From: Psychroflexus montanilacus
GTDB lineage: Bacteria; Bacteroidota; Bacteroidia; Flavobacteriales; Flavobacteriaceae
DNA length: 64,000 bases
Reading direction: 5' to 3'
Assembly: GCF_020164535.1 (NCBI RefSeq)
Contig: NZ_JAIQZC010000004.1
Span: 248,001 to 312,000 of the forward strand
Shown: one piece after another, positions 17,096 through 26,208 of the stretch
Layout: each line of letters starts with the position of its first letter
Numbering within the stretch: position 1 is the first letter of the stretch
Made by a program: the position numbers and the translations under genes
The notes under the pieces: model-generated
Told to the model about the DNA's origin: nothing
Databases searched by the model: none
The model's input: the letters and a program-made list of their open reading frames with translations, nothing else

Positions 17096-17521
17096 TTATT
17101 CTTCTATCACAACGACATCTTTTTCTAGATAAATAGATTCTCCAACACTATCTCGATCTTGAAGGAATTTGAATGTGAAATCAGATTCAAATTCATTTGT
17201 AAAATCTATTTCCCTAGGTTCGCCTATTGCTTGCTGATTACAGTTTGATGATTGAGTAAATAATGTAATTGCTCGCACAAAGTACAAACTATCTCCCTGA
17301 TTTACAGCTTCAAAATTAGAAAATGTGTGACAATCTGAATCTTTTTCGTAAGTAATATCAAAAGTATAGGTTTCACCTACAACCATAGTATCAGGTACTT
17401 CGGCATCCAGAATTCTCGAAACTTGAGTAGATTGAAAAAAACCGTCATCATTTACTTCACAACTTACCAAAATAATTGACGCTAAGAAAAAGACAATAAA
17501 AAGTTTACTTAGAAATTTCAT
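17096..17521 (-). CDS. Hypothetical lipoprotein upstream of the sigma factor
   Basis: The product is 141 residues. The N-terminus has a lipoprotein signal with lipobox LVSC (Cys at about 21). The mature part is acidic and beta-rich with two cysteines (Cys in SDCHTF and SNCNQQ) that could pair. No family was recognised. Its stop codon abuts the ATG of the ECF sigma gene, so it is probably the first gene of that operon and may sense or report an envelope condition. Confidence 0.65.
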   Translation of the reverse strand: MKFLSKLFIVFFLASIILVSCEVNDDGFFQSTQVSRILDAEVPDTMVVGETYTFDITYEKDSDCHTFSNFEAVNQGDSLYFVRAITLFTQSSNCNQQAIGEPREIDFTNEFESDFTFKFLQDRDSVGESIYLEKDVVVIEE

Positions 17522-17590
17522 TAAAGTTTGTTTACTCTTTAGACGCTACAAGATGGATTTGGTTGCGTCTGCTTCAACAAATAAAATAAA

Positions 17591-17614
17591 AAACCGATGA
17601 ATAATCATCGGTTT
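17591..17614 (-). terminator. Intrinsic terminator of recA
   Basis: A ten-base-pair stem (aaaccgatga / tcatcggttt, loop ataa) is followed on the minus strand by a T-rich tract. It begins 28 bases after the recA stop codon. Confidence 0.85.
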
Positions 17615-17641
17615 AAAACATTTGAGGAATAAGTAGTAGTC

Positions 17642-18664
17642 TTAATCTTCAGATTTAGCCAGTTTGATGGCCTCTACAATTTTCACTTCCAGTTCTTCCA
17701 TCAATTCAGGGTTATCCAGCAATAGCGTTTTTACAGCATCACGGCCTTGTCCAAGTTTAGTGTCTTCGTAGCTAAACCAGGATCCTGCTTTTTTGATGAT
17801 TTCGTAATCCACTCCAATATCGATAATTTCACCAATTTTTGAAATTCCAGTTCCATACATGATATCAAATTCTGCCATTTTGAACGGTGGTGCCACTTTA
17901 TTCTTTACGACTTTCACCCGGGTTTTATTACCCATCACATCACTATTCGCATTTTTAATTTGGGTTGACCGTCTGATGTCCAGCCTTACGGATGCGTAGA
18001 ACTTCAAAGCATTACCACCTGTAGTGGTTTCTGGATTTCCGAACATCACTCCAATTTTTTCTCTCAACTGGTTGATAAAAATTACCGTACAATTGGTTTT
18101 ACTGATGGTTGAAGTCATTTTTCTCAAAGCCTGAGACATCAATCTAGCGTGAAGACCCATCTTGGAATCTCCCATCTCACCTTCAATCTCGCTTTTTGGC
18201 GTTAAGGCAGCTACGGAGTCAATCACAATTATATCAATTGCCCCAGAGCGAATCAAATTTTCAGTAATTTCCAGAGCCTGCTCCCCGTGGTCTGGTTGAG
18301 AAATGATAAGGTTATCTATGTCAATATTAAGATTTCTAGCATAGGTTCTGTCGAAAGCGTGTTCAGCATCAATAAAGGCTGCTATTCCACCAGCTTTCTG
18401 TGCCTCTGCAATCGCATGAAGCGTAAGCGTAGTTTTACCAGAAGATTCTGGTCCATAGATTTCGATGACTCTTCCTCTAGGATAGCCACCAACTCCCAAT
18501 GCCAGGTCCAATCCTAAAGAACCAGAAGAAATTGCCTCCACATCTTGCACAGCTTGGTCGCTCATTTTCATGACCGTTCCCTTACCATACGTCTTATCTA
18601 GCTTATCCAAAGTCAATTGAAGCGCTTTTAACTTTGCATCTTTCTCGCTATTTTCTTTTGCCAT
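17642..18664 (-). CDS. recA: Recombinase A
   Basis: The product is 340 residues, the normal size. It forms ATP-dependent filaments on single-stranded DNA, promotes strand exchange and activates LexA-type cleavage where present. Seen here: Walker A GPESSGKT (71-78), [20 protein letters not shown] with Walker B, the L1 region ([19 protein letters not shown]), and [20 protein letters not shown] covering L2. The C-terminus is acidic. recX is about 22 kb away rather than adjacent. The gene is divergent from the methionine-operon leader. Confidence 0.98.
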   Translation of the reverse strand: MAKENSEKDAKLKALQLTLDKLDKTYGKGTVMKMSDQAVQDVEAISSGSLGLDLALGVGGYPRGRVIEIYGPESSGKTTLTLHAIAEAQKAGGIAAFIDAEHAFDRTYARNLNIDIDNLIISQPDHGEQALEITENLIRSGAIDIIVIDSVAALTPKSEIEGEMGDSKMGLHARLMSQALRKMTSTISKTNCTVIFINQLREKIGVMFGNPETTTGGNALKFYASVRLDIRRSTQIKNANSDVMGNKTRVKVVKNKVAPPFKMAEFDIMYGTGISKIGEIIDIGVDYEIIKKAGSWFSYEDTKLGQGRDAVKTLLLDNPELMEELEVKIVEAIKLAKSED

Positions 18665-18900
18665 ATTTTTTATTGAATTCGTTTTTGTAAAAATAGTATT
18701 TCTTTTTAATATTGAACTTCAGTTACGCAACCATTCAACTTAAGCGTATCTTTACTATAAAGAACAGTATTTGAAATTTCTAATAAAAACATCTATAACC
18801 AATAAGCACGGCATCTCGGTTTCGTTTATGACCGTATGCAGCTGCAAAATCGACGGGGGCTGACGTTGTTGTATTTTTGATTAATTACAAAAAATTAAAA

Positions 18901-18951
18901 ATGTATAACAACGAATTAGCCAAACCTTGTTGTTTTTTACAACATTTTTGA
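18901..18951 (+). CDS. Possible 16-residue leader peptide with a Cys-Cys pair
   Basis: An ATG preceded by an A-rich stretch (aaaaaattaaaa, typical of strong starts in this phylum) opens a 17-codon frame, MYNNELAKPCCFLQHF. The TGA stop overlaps the first base of a strong terminator stem. Such an ORF-terminator overlap is characteristic of attenuation leaders, where ribosome position decides terminator formation. The Cys-Cys pair fits control by cysteine supply, but this is inferred. The bases gggggct at 18855-18861 could pair with the terminator arm agcccc as an alternative helix. It lies about 480 bases upstream of metY. Confidence 0.4.
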   Translation: MYNNELAKPCCFLQHF

Positions 18952-18978
18952 AAAAGCCCCAATACAAGGGGCTTTTTT
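18951..18978 (+). terminator. Terminator overlapping the Cys-Cys leader ORF
   Basis: The stem aaaaagcccc (18951-18960) pairs with ggggcttttt after a seven-base loop, followed by a run of six T in total. No ordinary gene ends just upstream on this strand; only the 16-residue ORF does, which points to a regulatory terminator or to the end of a tiny independent transcript. A TAnnTTTG box (18872-18879) lies 21 bases before the ORF and might start such a transcript. Confidence 0.75.
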
Positions 18979-19062
18979 CATTTTATAAAAATTAAAAGTT
19001 ATCTATTAACAAACTTTAACAAAAAAGCTATTTTTGAGCAGCATAATTTTCAAATGCTGAAT

Positions 19063-19070
19063 TATATTTG
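19063..19070 (+). promoter_or_regulatory. Probable -7 box of the methionine operon promoter
   Basis: TATATTTG, followed by CA, is the same box as in front of rplU and HU. It lies 26 bases before the SAM aptamer, so transcription would start just upstream of the riboswitch. The nearest TTTTTG (19031-19036) is 26 bases away, somewhat far for a -33 element. Confidence 0.5.
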
Positions 19071-19095
19071 CATCATCATCTGCCACTTTCTGGTG

Positions 19096-19202
19096 TATGA
19101 TTTATAAAGAAGAGGCGAGAGACAGGCTCCGCGACCCTCGGCAACCTCAACAAAATGTTGAAAGGTGCTAATTCCTGCCCAAAAAGGGAAATATAAATTA
19201 TA
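19096..19202 (+). promoter_or_regulatory. SAM-I (S-box) riboswitch
   Basis: The conserved core is recognisable: gaggcgagagacaggctcc, cctcggcaacc, a P3 hairpin tcaaca-aaa-tgttga, and aaaggtgctaattcctgc, matching the S-box signature (GGCAACC and AGGTGC-AA-TCC). P1 can be drawn as 11 pairs between 19096-19106 and 19192-19202 with one G-U pair. S-adenosylmethionine binding stabilises P1. No terminator stem follows directly; instead the ATG of a small ORF lies six bases after P1. The regulated genes are metY-osmC-metX-hom. Confidence 0.88.
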
Positions 19203-19207
19203 AGAAA

Positions 19208-19339
19208 ATGAACTTGTATTTTTTAAACACCGCGGTATCTATTCAATTCAATCTTGAATTAAATTCATCATTATCTTTTTGCACAACAACAATGCGAATG
19301 CACACGCCTATGTCGTGCTATTGTTGTATGTGCGCATAG
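19208..19339 (+). CDS. Possible Met/Cys-rich leader peptide between the SAM riboswitch and metY
   Basis: A 43-residue frame starts at the ATG six bases after the riboswitch P1 helix. Its last 15 residues, MRMHTPMSCYCCMCA, contain four Met and four Cys, an extreme composition for non-selected sequence and typical of amino-acid-sensing leaders. An internal ATG at 19292 would give only those 15 residues. The coding part overlaps two competing helices: 19281-19293 with 19320-19333, and 19306-19312 with 19335-19341. The two interleave, so they form either alternatives or a pseudoknot. Sensing of Met or Cys charging is an inference. Confidence 0.45.
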   Translation: MNLYFLNTAVSIQFNLELNSSLSFCTTTMRMHTPMSCYCCMCA

Positions 19340-19370
19340 GCTCATTTCCCGAATTTTCTAATTAACTCTA

Positions 19371-19388
19371 GCCTTCTGTCTTGAAGGC
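19371..19388 (+). promoter_or_regulatory. Small hairpin in the metY leader
   Basis: gccttc pairs with gaaggc around a six-base loop (tgtctt). No strong T-run follows, so it is not a classical terminator. It lies between the Met/Cys-rich ORF and the metY start and may be part of the expression platform. Confidence 0.3.
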
Positions 19389-19412
19389 GTTACGAGTCGT
19401 TCAATTTTATAA

Positions 19413-20738
<1,326 letters not shown>

Positions 20739-20750
20739 AAACATTTAAAA

Positions 20751-21215
20751 ATGAGTATTTCAAACTTTTCAATAAACGGAACTAGTATCAATTCTACCTT
20801 ATATAAAGGGACTTCCAGACAATTTAATTTCTTGGTAGATGAGCCCAACGAACTTGGCGGCCAGGACCTGGCGGCTAATCCTGTGGAATATCTATTGGCC
20901 GGTTACGCAGGTTGCCTCAATGTGGTCATCAATCTGGTAGCTAAAGAATTGGGTATAAAACTTTACGATTTCAAAATTAACATCAATGGAAATATTGATG
21001 CAGCAAAATTTCTGGGTCACAGCGAAGATGGTAGAGCTGGTTTTCAATCTTTGGATGTGGACATTGACTTTGTTACCAATGCCACACAGGAAAGCGTGGA
21101 TTTTCTTCTGAAAAACGTAAAACAAAGATGCCCTATCAATGATAACTTAAGCAATAAAACCCCCATTAATTATCACATCAACACCTCATCCTTAAAGGAA
21201 GAAATACATGCCTAA
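20751..21215 (+). CDS. OsmC/Ohr-family protein
   Basis: The product is 154 residues. The OsmC fold signature is [20 protein letters not shown], with Cys55, and a second cysteine, Cys127, in VKQRCPIND. These are the two reactive cysteines used in peroxide or organic hydroperoxide reduction. It lies 12 bases after metY and its last 8 bases overlap the start of metX, so it belongs to the methionine operon. A role in protecting or transferring reactive sulfur species is a possible inference from the location. Confidence 0.88.
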   Translation: MSISNFSINGTSINSTLYKGTSRQFNFLVDEPNELGGQDLAANPVEYLLAGYAGCLNVVINLVAKELGIKLYDFKININGNIDAAKFLGHSEDGRAGFQSLDVDIDFVTNATQESVDFLLKNVKQRCPINDNLSNKTPINYHINTSSLKEEIHA

Positions 21216-22218
21216 AATTTTTAAATACCAAGATCAGTTTCAACTTGAAAATGGCGAAAGCCTGCCTGAACTTGAGGTGGCCTACAACACTTTGGGTCAC
21301 CTCAATGCTGAAGGCTCCAACGTCATCTGGATATGTCATGCCTTGACGGCAAATGCCCATCCCGAAGAATGGTGGCCAGGAATTTTTGATAAAGAAACAG
21401 GAATCGATCTGGATGAATACTTTGTCGTCTGTGCAAATATTCTGGGTTCTAGTTACGGAAGTACTAGCCCAAAAAGCATCAACCCAGAAACAAAGACTTC
21501 CTACGGATTGGATTTTCCAAAATTCAGCATTAGAGATATTACTAAAAGTCTGGATCTCTTAAGAGAAGATCTTGGAATTTCAAAAATTCAATACCTCATG
21601 GGTGGATCTATGGGTGGGATGCAAGCTATGGAGTGGGCTATACAAAAGCCCGATAAAATCAAAAATCTGATTTTGCTGGCCACAAGTGCTAAACATTCGT
21701 CTTGGGGTATTGCCTTTAATGAAACACAACGCATGGCCATTGAATCGGATGCTACTTTTTACGAAAACAAAGAAGAAGCAGGAAAGAAAGGACTTGAAGC
21801 CGCAAGAGCTATTGCTTTGCTGAGTTACAGAAATTACAATACATATAAAGTAACCCAAATTGACAAAGAAAACACGACAGACGATTTTAGAGCATCTTCC
21901 TATCAAAACTACCAGGGACAAAAGCTTTCGAAACGTTTTGATGCGAAATCCTATTGGTATTTATCCAAAGCCATGGACAGTCATGATGTGGGCAGAAACA
22001 GAGAAAGTCAGGAAAAGGCTTTAGCACAAGTCAAAGCCAAAACGCTGGTGATTGGGATTCAAAGCGATTTGCTATTTCCAGTAGAAGAACAGAAATTTTT
22101 AGCTAAGCACACAAGCAATAGCGCCTTAGAAATCATCGACTCTATTTATGGCCACGATGGCTTTTTGATAGAAGTGGAAAAGATAAAACAATTGATTAAA
22201 AAACATTTTAAACTATAA
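21208..22218 (+). CDS. metX: Homoserine O-acetyltransferase
   Basis: The product is 336 residues with the alpha/beta-hydrolase fold. It transfers acetyl from acetyl-CoA to homoserine. The nucleophile Ser134 is in [27 protein letters not shown] holds the Asp and YGHDGFLIE the His of the triad. [18 protein letters not shown] is typical of the family. The start overlaps the end of the OsmC gene by 8 bases, so translation is probably coupled. Its product feeds MetY encoded in the same operon. Confidence 0.93.
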   Translation: MPKIFKYQDQFQLENGESLPELEVAYNTLGHLNAEGSNVIWICHALTANAHPEEWWPGIFDKETGIDLDEYFVVCANILGSSYGSTSPKSINPETKTSYGLDFPKFSIRDITKSLDLLREDLGISKIQYLMGGSMGGMQAMEWAIQKPDKIKNLILLATSAKHSSWGIAFNETQRMAIESDATFYENKEEAGKKGLEAARAIALLSYRNYNTYKVTQIDKENTTDDFRASSYQNYQGQKLSKRFDAKSYWYLSKAMDSHDVGRNRESQEKALAQVKAKTLVIGIQSDLLFPVEEQKFLAKHTSNSALEIIDSIYGHDGFLIEVEKIKQLIKKHFKL

Positions 22219-22221
22219 CCA

Positions 22222-23403
22222 ATGCCACAACAGCTTACTATTGGATTATTTGGATTTGGGAGCGTAGGTTCTGGGATATACCACCTGCTCAAAAAGAAGA
22301 GTATTCCTGAAATAAAACTTAAAACCATTGTCGTAAAAAACCCTGACAAACCCAGGTCTATACCTTCTGAACATTTTAGTTATCAACCTGAAGCTATTCT
22401 GGAAGACAGTGCCATCAACGTAGTTTTAGAATTAATCGACGATGCTGATGCAGCTTACTCTATTGTAAAGAAAGCCCTCCATGACAAAAAACATGTGATC
22501 ACGGCGAACAAAAAAATGCTGGCAGAGCATTTTGAAGAGCTTGTTCATTTAGCACAGCAACAGGGTGTGAGTTTGCTTTACGAAGCTTCCGTTTGTGGTA
22601 GCATTCCTGTGATACGAACTTTGGAAGAGTCTTTTGGCTATGATCCTTTAACGTCACTTAAAGCCATAAGCAACGGAACTAGTAATTATGTGCTGACGCG
22701 TTTATTCCAAAATCCACAACCTTTTGAGGAGATCATCACCGATGCCCAAAAACATGGCTTCGCAGAATCTGATCCAACGCTGGACATTGATGGTTGGGAC
22801 TCCAAATTCAAGCTTATCATAAGTAATTACCATGCCTTTGGGGCTTTGAACACGCCAAAAGACATTTTGAAGGTAGGTATTCGTCATGTCAAACCCGAAG
22901 ACATTGAATTTGCCAAGGAAAAAAACTTCAGCATCAAATTGATTGGCCATTCTAAACTTGTAGACGGCAAACTCGAAGCTTACGTGGCTCCACAATTTAT
23001 CCCTGCTTCTGAAGCGATTACCAACATAGCTTTTGAAAATAACGCCGTAGAAATCAATGCTGACTTTGCGCATCAGCAGGTGCTTCAGGGAAAAGGGGCC
23101 GGAAGCATTCCAACGGCTAGTGCTGTGCTTTCAGATTTGACATCATTGCTAAGAAACTATGCGTATCCGTATTCAAAAGCCAATCAAAAGCACGCCATCA
23201 AGTTTGATTCTGAAAGGCTTATCAAAGTTTACATTTCGTCTTACGACAGAGAAGACTTGCAGCCTTTTCAATTCAACACTGAAATCCTTTGTGGCACCCA
23301 AAAACACCTTCAGTATAAAATTGGAACCCTTTCCATTAAAAGCTTAAAGGAGCAGGTGAAAGACTTAAGATCTGAGGTGTTTATTGCTGTGTTTGCTGAT
23401 TGA
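22222..23403 (+). CDS. hom: Homoserine dehydrogenase
   Basis: The product is 393 residues. It reduces aspartate semialdehyde to homoserine with NAD(P)H. The N-terminal Rossmann motif is LFGFGSVGSGIYHLL. ITANKKMLAEH, ISNGTSNYVLTRL and FAESDPTLDIDGWDSKFKL mark the substrate site, and GKGAGSIPTASAVLSDL the conserved C-terminal loop. It starts three bases after the metX stop and supplies homoserine for it. The C-terminal 60 residues do not show an obvious ACT domain, so allosteric control cannot be claimed. The riboswitch therefore probably controls the branch committed to methionine. Confidence 0.92.
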   Translation: MPQQLTIGLFGFGSVGSGIYHLLKKKSIPEIKLKTIVVKNPDKPRSIPSEHFSYQPEAILEDSAINVVLELIDDADAAYSIVKKALHDKKHVITANKKMLAEHFEELVHLAQQQGVSLLYEASVCGSIPVIRTLEESFGYDPLTSLKAISNGTSNYVLTRLFQNPQPFEEIITDAQKHGFAESDPTLDIDGWDSKFKLIISNYHAFGALNTPKDILKVGIRHVKPEDIEFAKEKNFSIKLIGHSKLVDGKLEAYVAPQFIPASEAITNIAFENNAVEINADFAHQQVLQGKGAGSIPTASAVLSDLTSLLRNYAYPYSKANQKHAIKFDSERLIKVYISSYDREDLQPFQFNTEILCGTQKHLQYKIGTLSIKSLKEQVKDLRSEVFIAVFAD

Positions 23404-23433
23404 AACTGATTCTATTGAGCATTGGTAAACAAA

Positions 23434-23550
23434 CTTTGGTAATTTAGAATTTCATATTATATAAGATGATTTTTCTATGTTTTAGCATCGAGCGGAGTCG
23501 AGATGAAGTTGGTTCCCGACTAAGCTTATGCTGAAGTATTCAAGTACTCG
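23434..23550 (+). repeat. Dispersed intergenic repeat, copy 1
   Basis: The series tttagaatttcat, then tttttctatgttttagcatcgag, then ggttcccgactaagc, is repeated with differences at 31781-31940 (same order, same orientation). Both copies lie between genes. No open frame is shared, so it is a non-coding repeat family. Confidence 0.6.
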
Positions 23551-23751
23551 AACTTAAACGAAAAAGTCATTAAAAGCGCAATCGAGACCTTCTTTGAAGT
23601 TTGACTCTCGATTGCGCTCGAGGGGACATTCTTCTCGACTTTAGTTGACGCTAAGCTTGATCATGTACTCGAAATGGTTTGCCAACATCGAAATTTTACA
23701 TTACAAATGAACACTTAATTGTACATCTCTTTGCCATAGATATGTGTGTTG

Positions 23752-23779
23752 AAAAAGCTCTGAATGACCAGGGCTTTTT
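23752..23779 (+). terminator. Isolated terminator-like hairpin
   Basis: aaaaagctct pairs with agggcttttt (one G-U pair) around an eight-base loop, then T and atc. It is 350 bases past hom, so it either ends a long 3' untranslated region or a small RNA of unknown start. Confidence 0.55.
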
Positions 23780-23929
23780 TATCATCCCTTAAATACCCAT
23801 CTCAATCTTCCCTCTACTTCAACTATGCTCAGTAAAGACTGGAAAGAAAAGCATATTTAAATTAATATGCCGGAAGTATAATTGTAGCTTTTTCTCTCCT
23901 TGCATTCGAGGATTCCTATTATTAACGGG

Positions 23930-24020
23930 AGAGCCTGCCAGCAAAAAACTTGAAGGCAGGCAATGCGCAATACCGATAGACATACGGAGTCTATCTATGT
24001 TCCAGACCTCCAAGTCTTCT
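23930..24020. repeat. Cluster of REP-like palindromes
   Basis: Three palindromes are close together: gcctgcc with ggcaggc (23932-23960), atagac with gtctat around a seven-base loop, and agacctccaagtct, which folds on itself. Clustered short hairpins of this kind resemble the REP sequences mobilised by REP-associated tyrosine transposases, but no such gene is present in the window. Confidence 0.4.
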
Positions 24021-24194
24021 TTTTACTCGTCACTTAACTCATAAAAACACCTACCTTAATTCTGTTTGAGCAAATATAAAAGGGTTATTTCGACAAAACG
24101 TTTGTTGATATAGAACATAATTCTATTTTTAGAGCAAATTTATAACTAACAAAAATCAATCTATTTTAATCAACTTAACTTATAACCTATTGAA

Positions 24195-25646
24195 ATGAAA
24201 ATTACGATCATCCTTCTATTATTATTTGTGAATACCTGTTTTGGTCAATATCCTTTCCTGGAAATTAATGCGAGTGATATCCAGTCCCGATGGAAAATTC
24301 AAGACGCTTATCTTATTGAAGATTCAAAAACCAATTCCTATTATGCCATACTTGAAGAAGATAAAGTAACCCACGGATTTAAATTTGATGGTACAGGAAC
24401 ACTTGTGAATCGAATTACTTCTGAAGGCTTAAAGAGGAAGTACAAAGAAATTATTGGACACATTATTAAGAACAATAAGTTGTTACTCATTCAAAAAAAT
24501 GATAAAGGAAATAAGTTTGCTTATATACAATACGATTTCATAACAGGAAAAACAAAGGAAGCAGAATACGATATAGAAAAAAGAACAGACAGGTTTGTAG
24601 AGAGCTACTGTACTTCAGATCGTTGTATTATCTATACCATTGATATCAGTAATCATAATAGTTTAAAAAAATGGGAATATACTATTGATGGCACGTCTTC
24701 AGTAAAAGAAATCTTTTTAACCAAACAATTGAGAATGAATGGAATAAAAGACAATTATTTAAGCTCTTATATTATTGAATCTCAAGGATTCTCTTCGAAT
24801 ATAAATTTGGTAAAAGTAAATAACAAAATACCAAATAATATTGAAATCACAGCCAATCCAAATAAAATGTACGAATATGAAGATGGTTTTGTTTGGACAT
24901 TAGACGCAGATTTGGAACATACGATACTAATCAATTTTGATTATCCAGAATTTGAGCCAGTTGTTAGACTCATCAAAAAATCTGAACTGGAAAAAAATCG
25001 AGGTACCTCCAATTCCTTTTTGTTTGAGGATAAAATCGCTCAGGTGATGTCCAATAATAGAGAATTGATCGTCGACTTTAAGTCAGTTGAAAATCCTGAA
25101 CTTCTTTATAAAACATTAAGGGTAGATAAAAAAGAAGAGATTGAGTTCAAAAACACCCCTATCCTGCAAGAAGGAGCAACCTACAGTTTTGGGGGAACTA
25201 GAAAATTAGAAAAAACCTCCAAACTGCTTCGAAAAATGTCTAGTCAGGATAATGGAATTTCAGTGAATAAGAATGATGATCACTACCATATCACTATTGG
25301 CGGTAAAAGAAAACAAAACTCTGGTGGGGGCATGATGATGCCTGGGTTTGGTGCAGTACCTATGGGTGCTTTTGGTGCTATGACAACGAGTTTTAATCCT
25401 ACATTTTTTGCCTACGGTGTGTATTCCAATACAGGTTCCACCAGAATTGAGTGCCTCTTTGATCAAGACCTGAACCATGTGGAAGGTGAGATTACAAAAA
25501 ATGTTTTTGATAGGATTGATGACTATAAGGAAGTGAACGAAAGAAATATAAAGGTTGAAAGTATTACATATTTTAACAATAGAGTCATACTTGGCTATTT
25601 AAGTCTTCGAGAGGATAGGTATCTATTTAAAAGCTTTGAATTATAA
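24195..25646 (+). CDS. Hypothetical exported protein with a Gly/Met-rich insert
   Basis: The product is 483 residues with a signal peptide (about 1-17, ending CFGQ). Most of the mature protein alternates short strands, compatible with a beta-propeller, but no family was recognised. Residues about 374-398 form a low-complexity stretch (NSGGGMMMPGFGAVPMGAFG) between two folded-looking parts. It is flanked by repeat-rich intergenic DNA and looks like an accessory gene. No function is proposed. Confidence 0.65.
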   Translation: MKITIILLLLFVNTCFGQYPFLEINASDIQSRWKIQDAYLIEDSKTNSYYAILEEDKVTHGFKFDGTGTLVNRITSEGLKRKYKEIIGHIIKNNKLLLIQKNDKGNKFAYIQYDFITGKTKEAEYDIEKRTDRFVESYCTSDRCIIYTIDISNHNSLKKWEYTIDGTSSVKEIFLTKQLRMNGIKDNYLSSYIIESQGFSSNINLVKVNNKIPNNIEITANPNKMYEYEDGFVWTLDADLEHTILINFDYPEFEPVVRLIKKSELEKNRGTSNSFLFEDKIAQVMSNNRELIVDFKSVENPELLYKTLRVDKKEEIEFKNTPILQEGATYSFGGTRKLEKTSKLLRKMSSQDNGISVNKNDDHYHITIGGKRKQNSGGGMMMPGFGAVPMGAFGAMTTSFNPTFFAYGVYSNTGSTRIECLFDQDLNHVEGEITKNVFDRIDDYKEVNERNIKVESITYFNNRVILGYLSLREDRYLFKSFEL

Positions 25647-25654
25647 ATAAGCAC

Positions 25655-25712
25655 AAGAGTTCTCGACTTCGCCTGACTTTGCTATTATTCAGACTCGAAC
25701 CTCAACAAGAAA
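25655..25712 (+). repeat. Dispersed intergenic repeat, partial copy
   Basis: agttctcgacttcgcctgac, then ctcgaacctcaacaagaaatt, matches in order the end of the copy at 31887-31945 (ttctcgactgagcctg, ctcgaacttgaaacaggaaat). The rest of the gap to 25974 is AT-rich; a short frame ending at a TGA near 25826 looks accidental. Confidence 0.45.
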
Positions 25713-25974
25713 TTTTGCCCTACTACAATTTTATAGAGTGTTCTACTCTATTTGAATGTTTGAAAAAAATAACCGAAGGCCAGGTTGAGAGCGATTGGGA
25801 AAATCTACCTGATAACAAGACGCTATGACTCCACTTCAAAAAACACCCATCTCAATCTTAACCTGAGGTAAGAAGAGCTGACTAGAGATGATAGTTAAAT
25901 CCAGATATATAAAAGTTAGATTTTTGATTCTTAGGTCTTAAGTCGTATCTTTATAATTCAAATGTTTGATCAAA

Positions 25975-26208
25975 ATGACAACAATAACCTTGAAAATCAA
26001 TGAAAATTCTGAAAAAGGAAAAGCACTATTAGCCTTTTTAAAAGCTTTTCATGTCGATAAAGATAAGGATGATGTCCAGCTTGTTGAAGACTCTAAAAAC
26101 CCCTACAATCCTGAATTTGTAAAAAAAATTGAGCAAGCCAAAAAGGAAGTTGAAGATGGAGAAACCTTCTTAATCGAAACAGACTCCATATGGGAAAGTA
26201 TAAAATAA
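25975..26208 (+). CDS. Antitoxin of a YoeB/RelE-type toxin-antitoxin pair
   Basis: The product is 77 residues from the ATG at 25975 (an upstream in-frame ATG at 25966 would add three). It begins with a beta strand, MTTITLKINENSEKGKALLAF, then a helix, and ends in an acidic helical tail (FVKKIEQAKKEVEDGETF), the usual layout of small antitoxins that bind DNA with the N-terminus and the toxin with the C-terminus. It overlaps the toxin start by 19 bases, which is the classic arrangement. The antitoxin itself looks intact although the toxin frame is broken. Confidence 0.75.
   Translation: MTTITLKINENSEKGKALLAFLKAFHVDKDKDDVQLVEDSKNPYNPEFVKKIEQAKKEVEDGETFLIETDSIWESIK

Larger units (their letters stand above)
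23404..24194. other. 791-base intergenic region with repeats and hairpins, no supported gene
   Basis: No convincing coding frame was found. It contains a dispersed repeat (about 23434-23550), several ctcgac/ctcgag strings (23585-23640), an isolated terminator-like hairpin (23752-23779) and a cluster of small palindromes at 23930-24020. The last 150 bases are very AT-rich and lead to the next gene. Confidence 0.6.

Noticed and set aside
18841-18980. Possible tmRNA or other structured RNA near gggggctgac
   Set aside because: The opening resembles GGGGCTGA of tmRNA by chance, but no tag frame, acceptor stem or CCA-like end follows within the expected length.
23742-23792. Short ORF MCVEKALNDQGFFIIP overlapping the isolated terminator
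   Set aside because: It resembles the leader-terminator layout, but there is no regulated gene downstream, no biased composition and no good start region.
23819-24013. Minus-strand ORF of 64 residues over the palindrome cluster
   Set aside because: It has no family similarity and is built from hairpin sequence; a coding role is not supported.
25660-25826. Open frame ending ITEGQVESDWENLPDNKTL
   Set aside because: It runs through a dispersed repeat, has no start codon in a good context and matches no family I know; it is treated as accidental or as a very old remnant.
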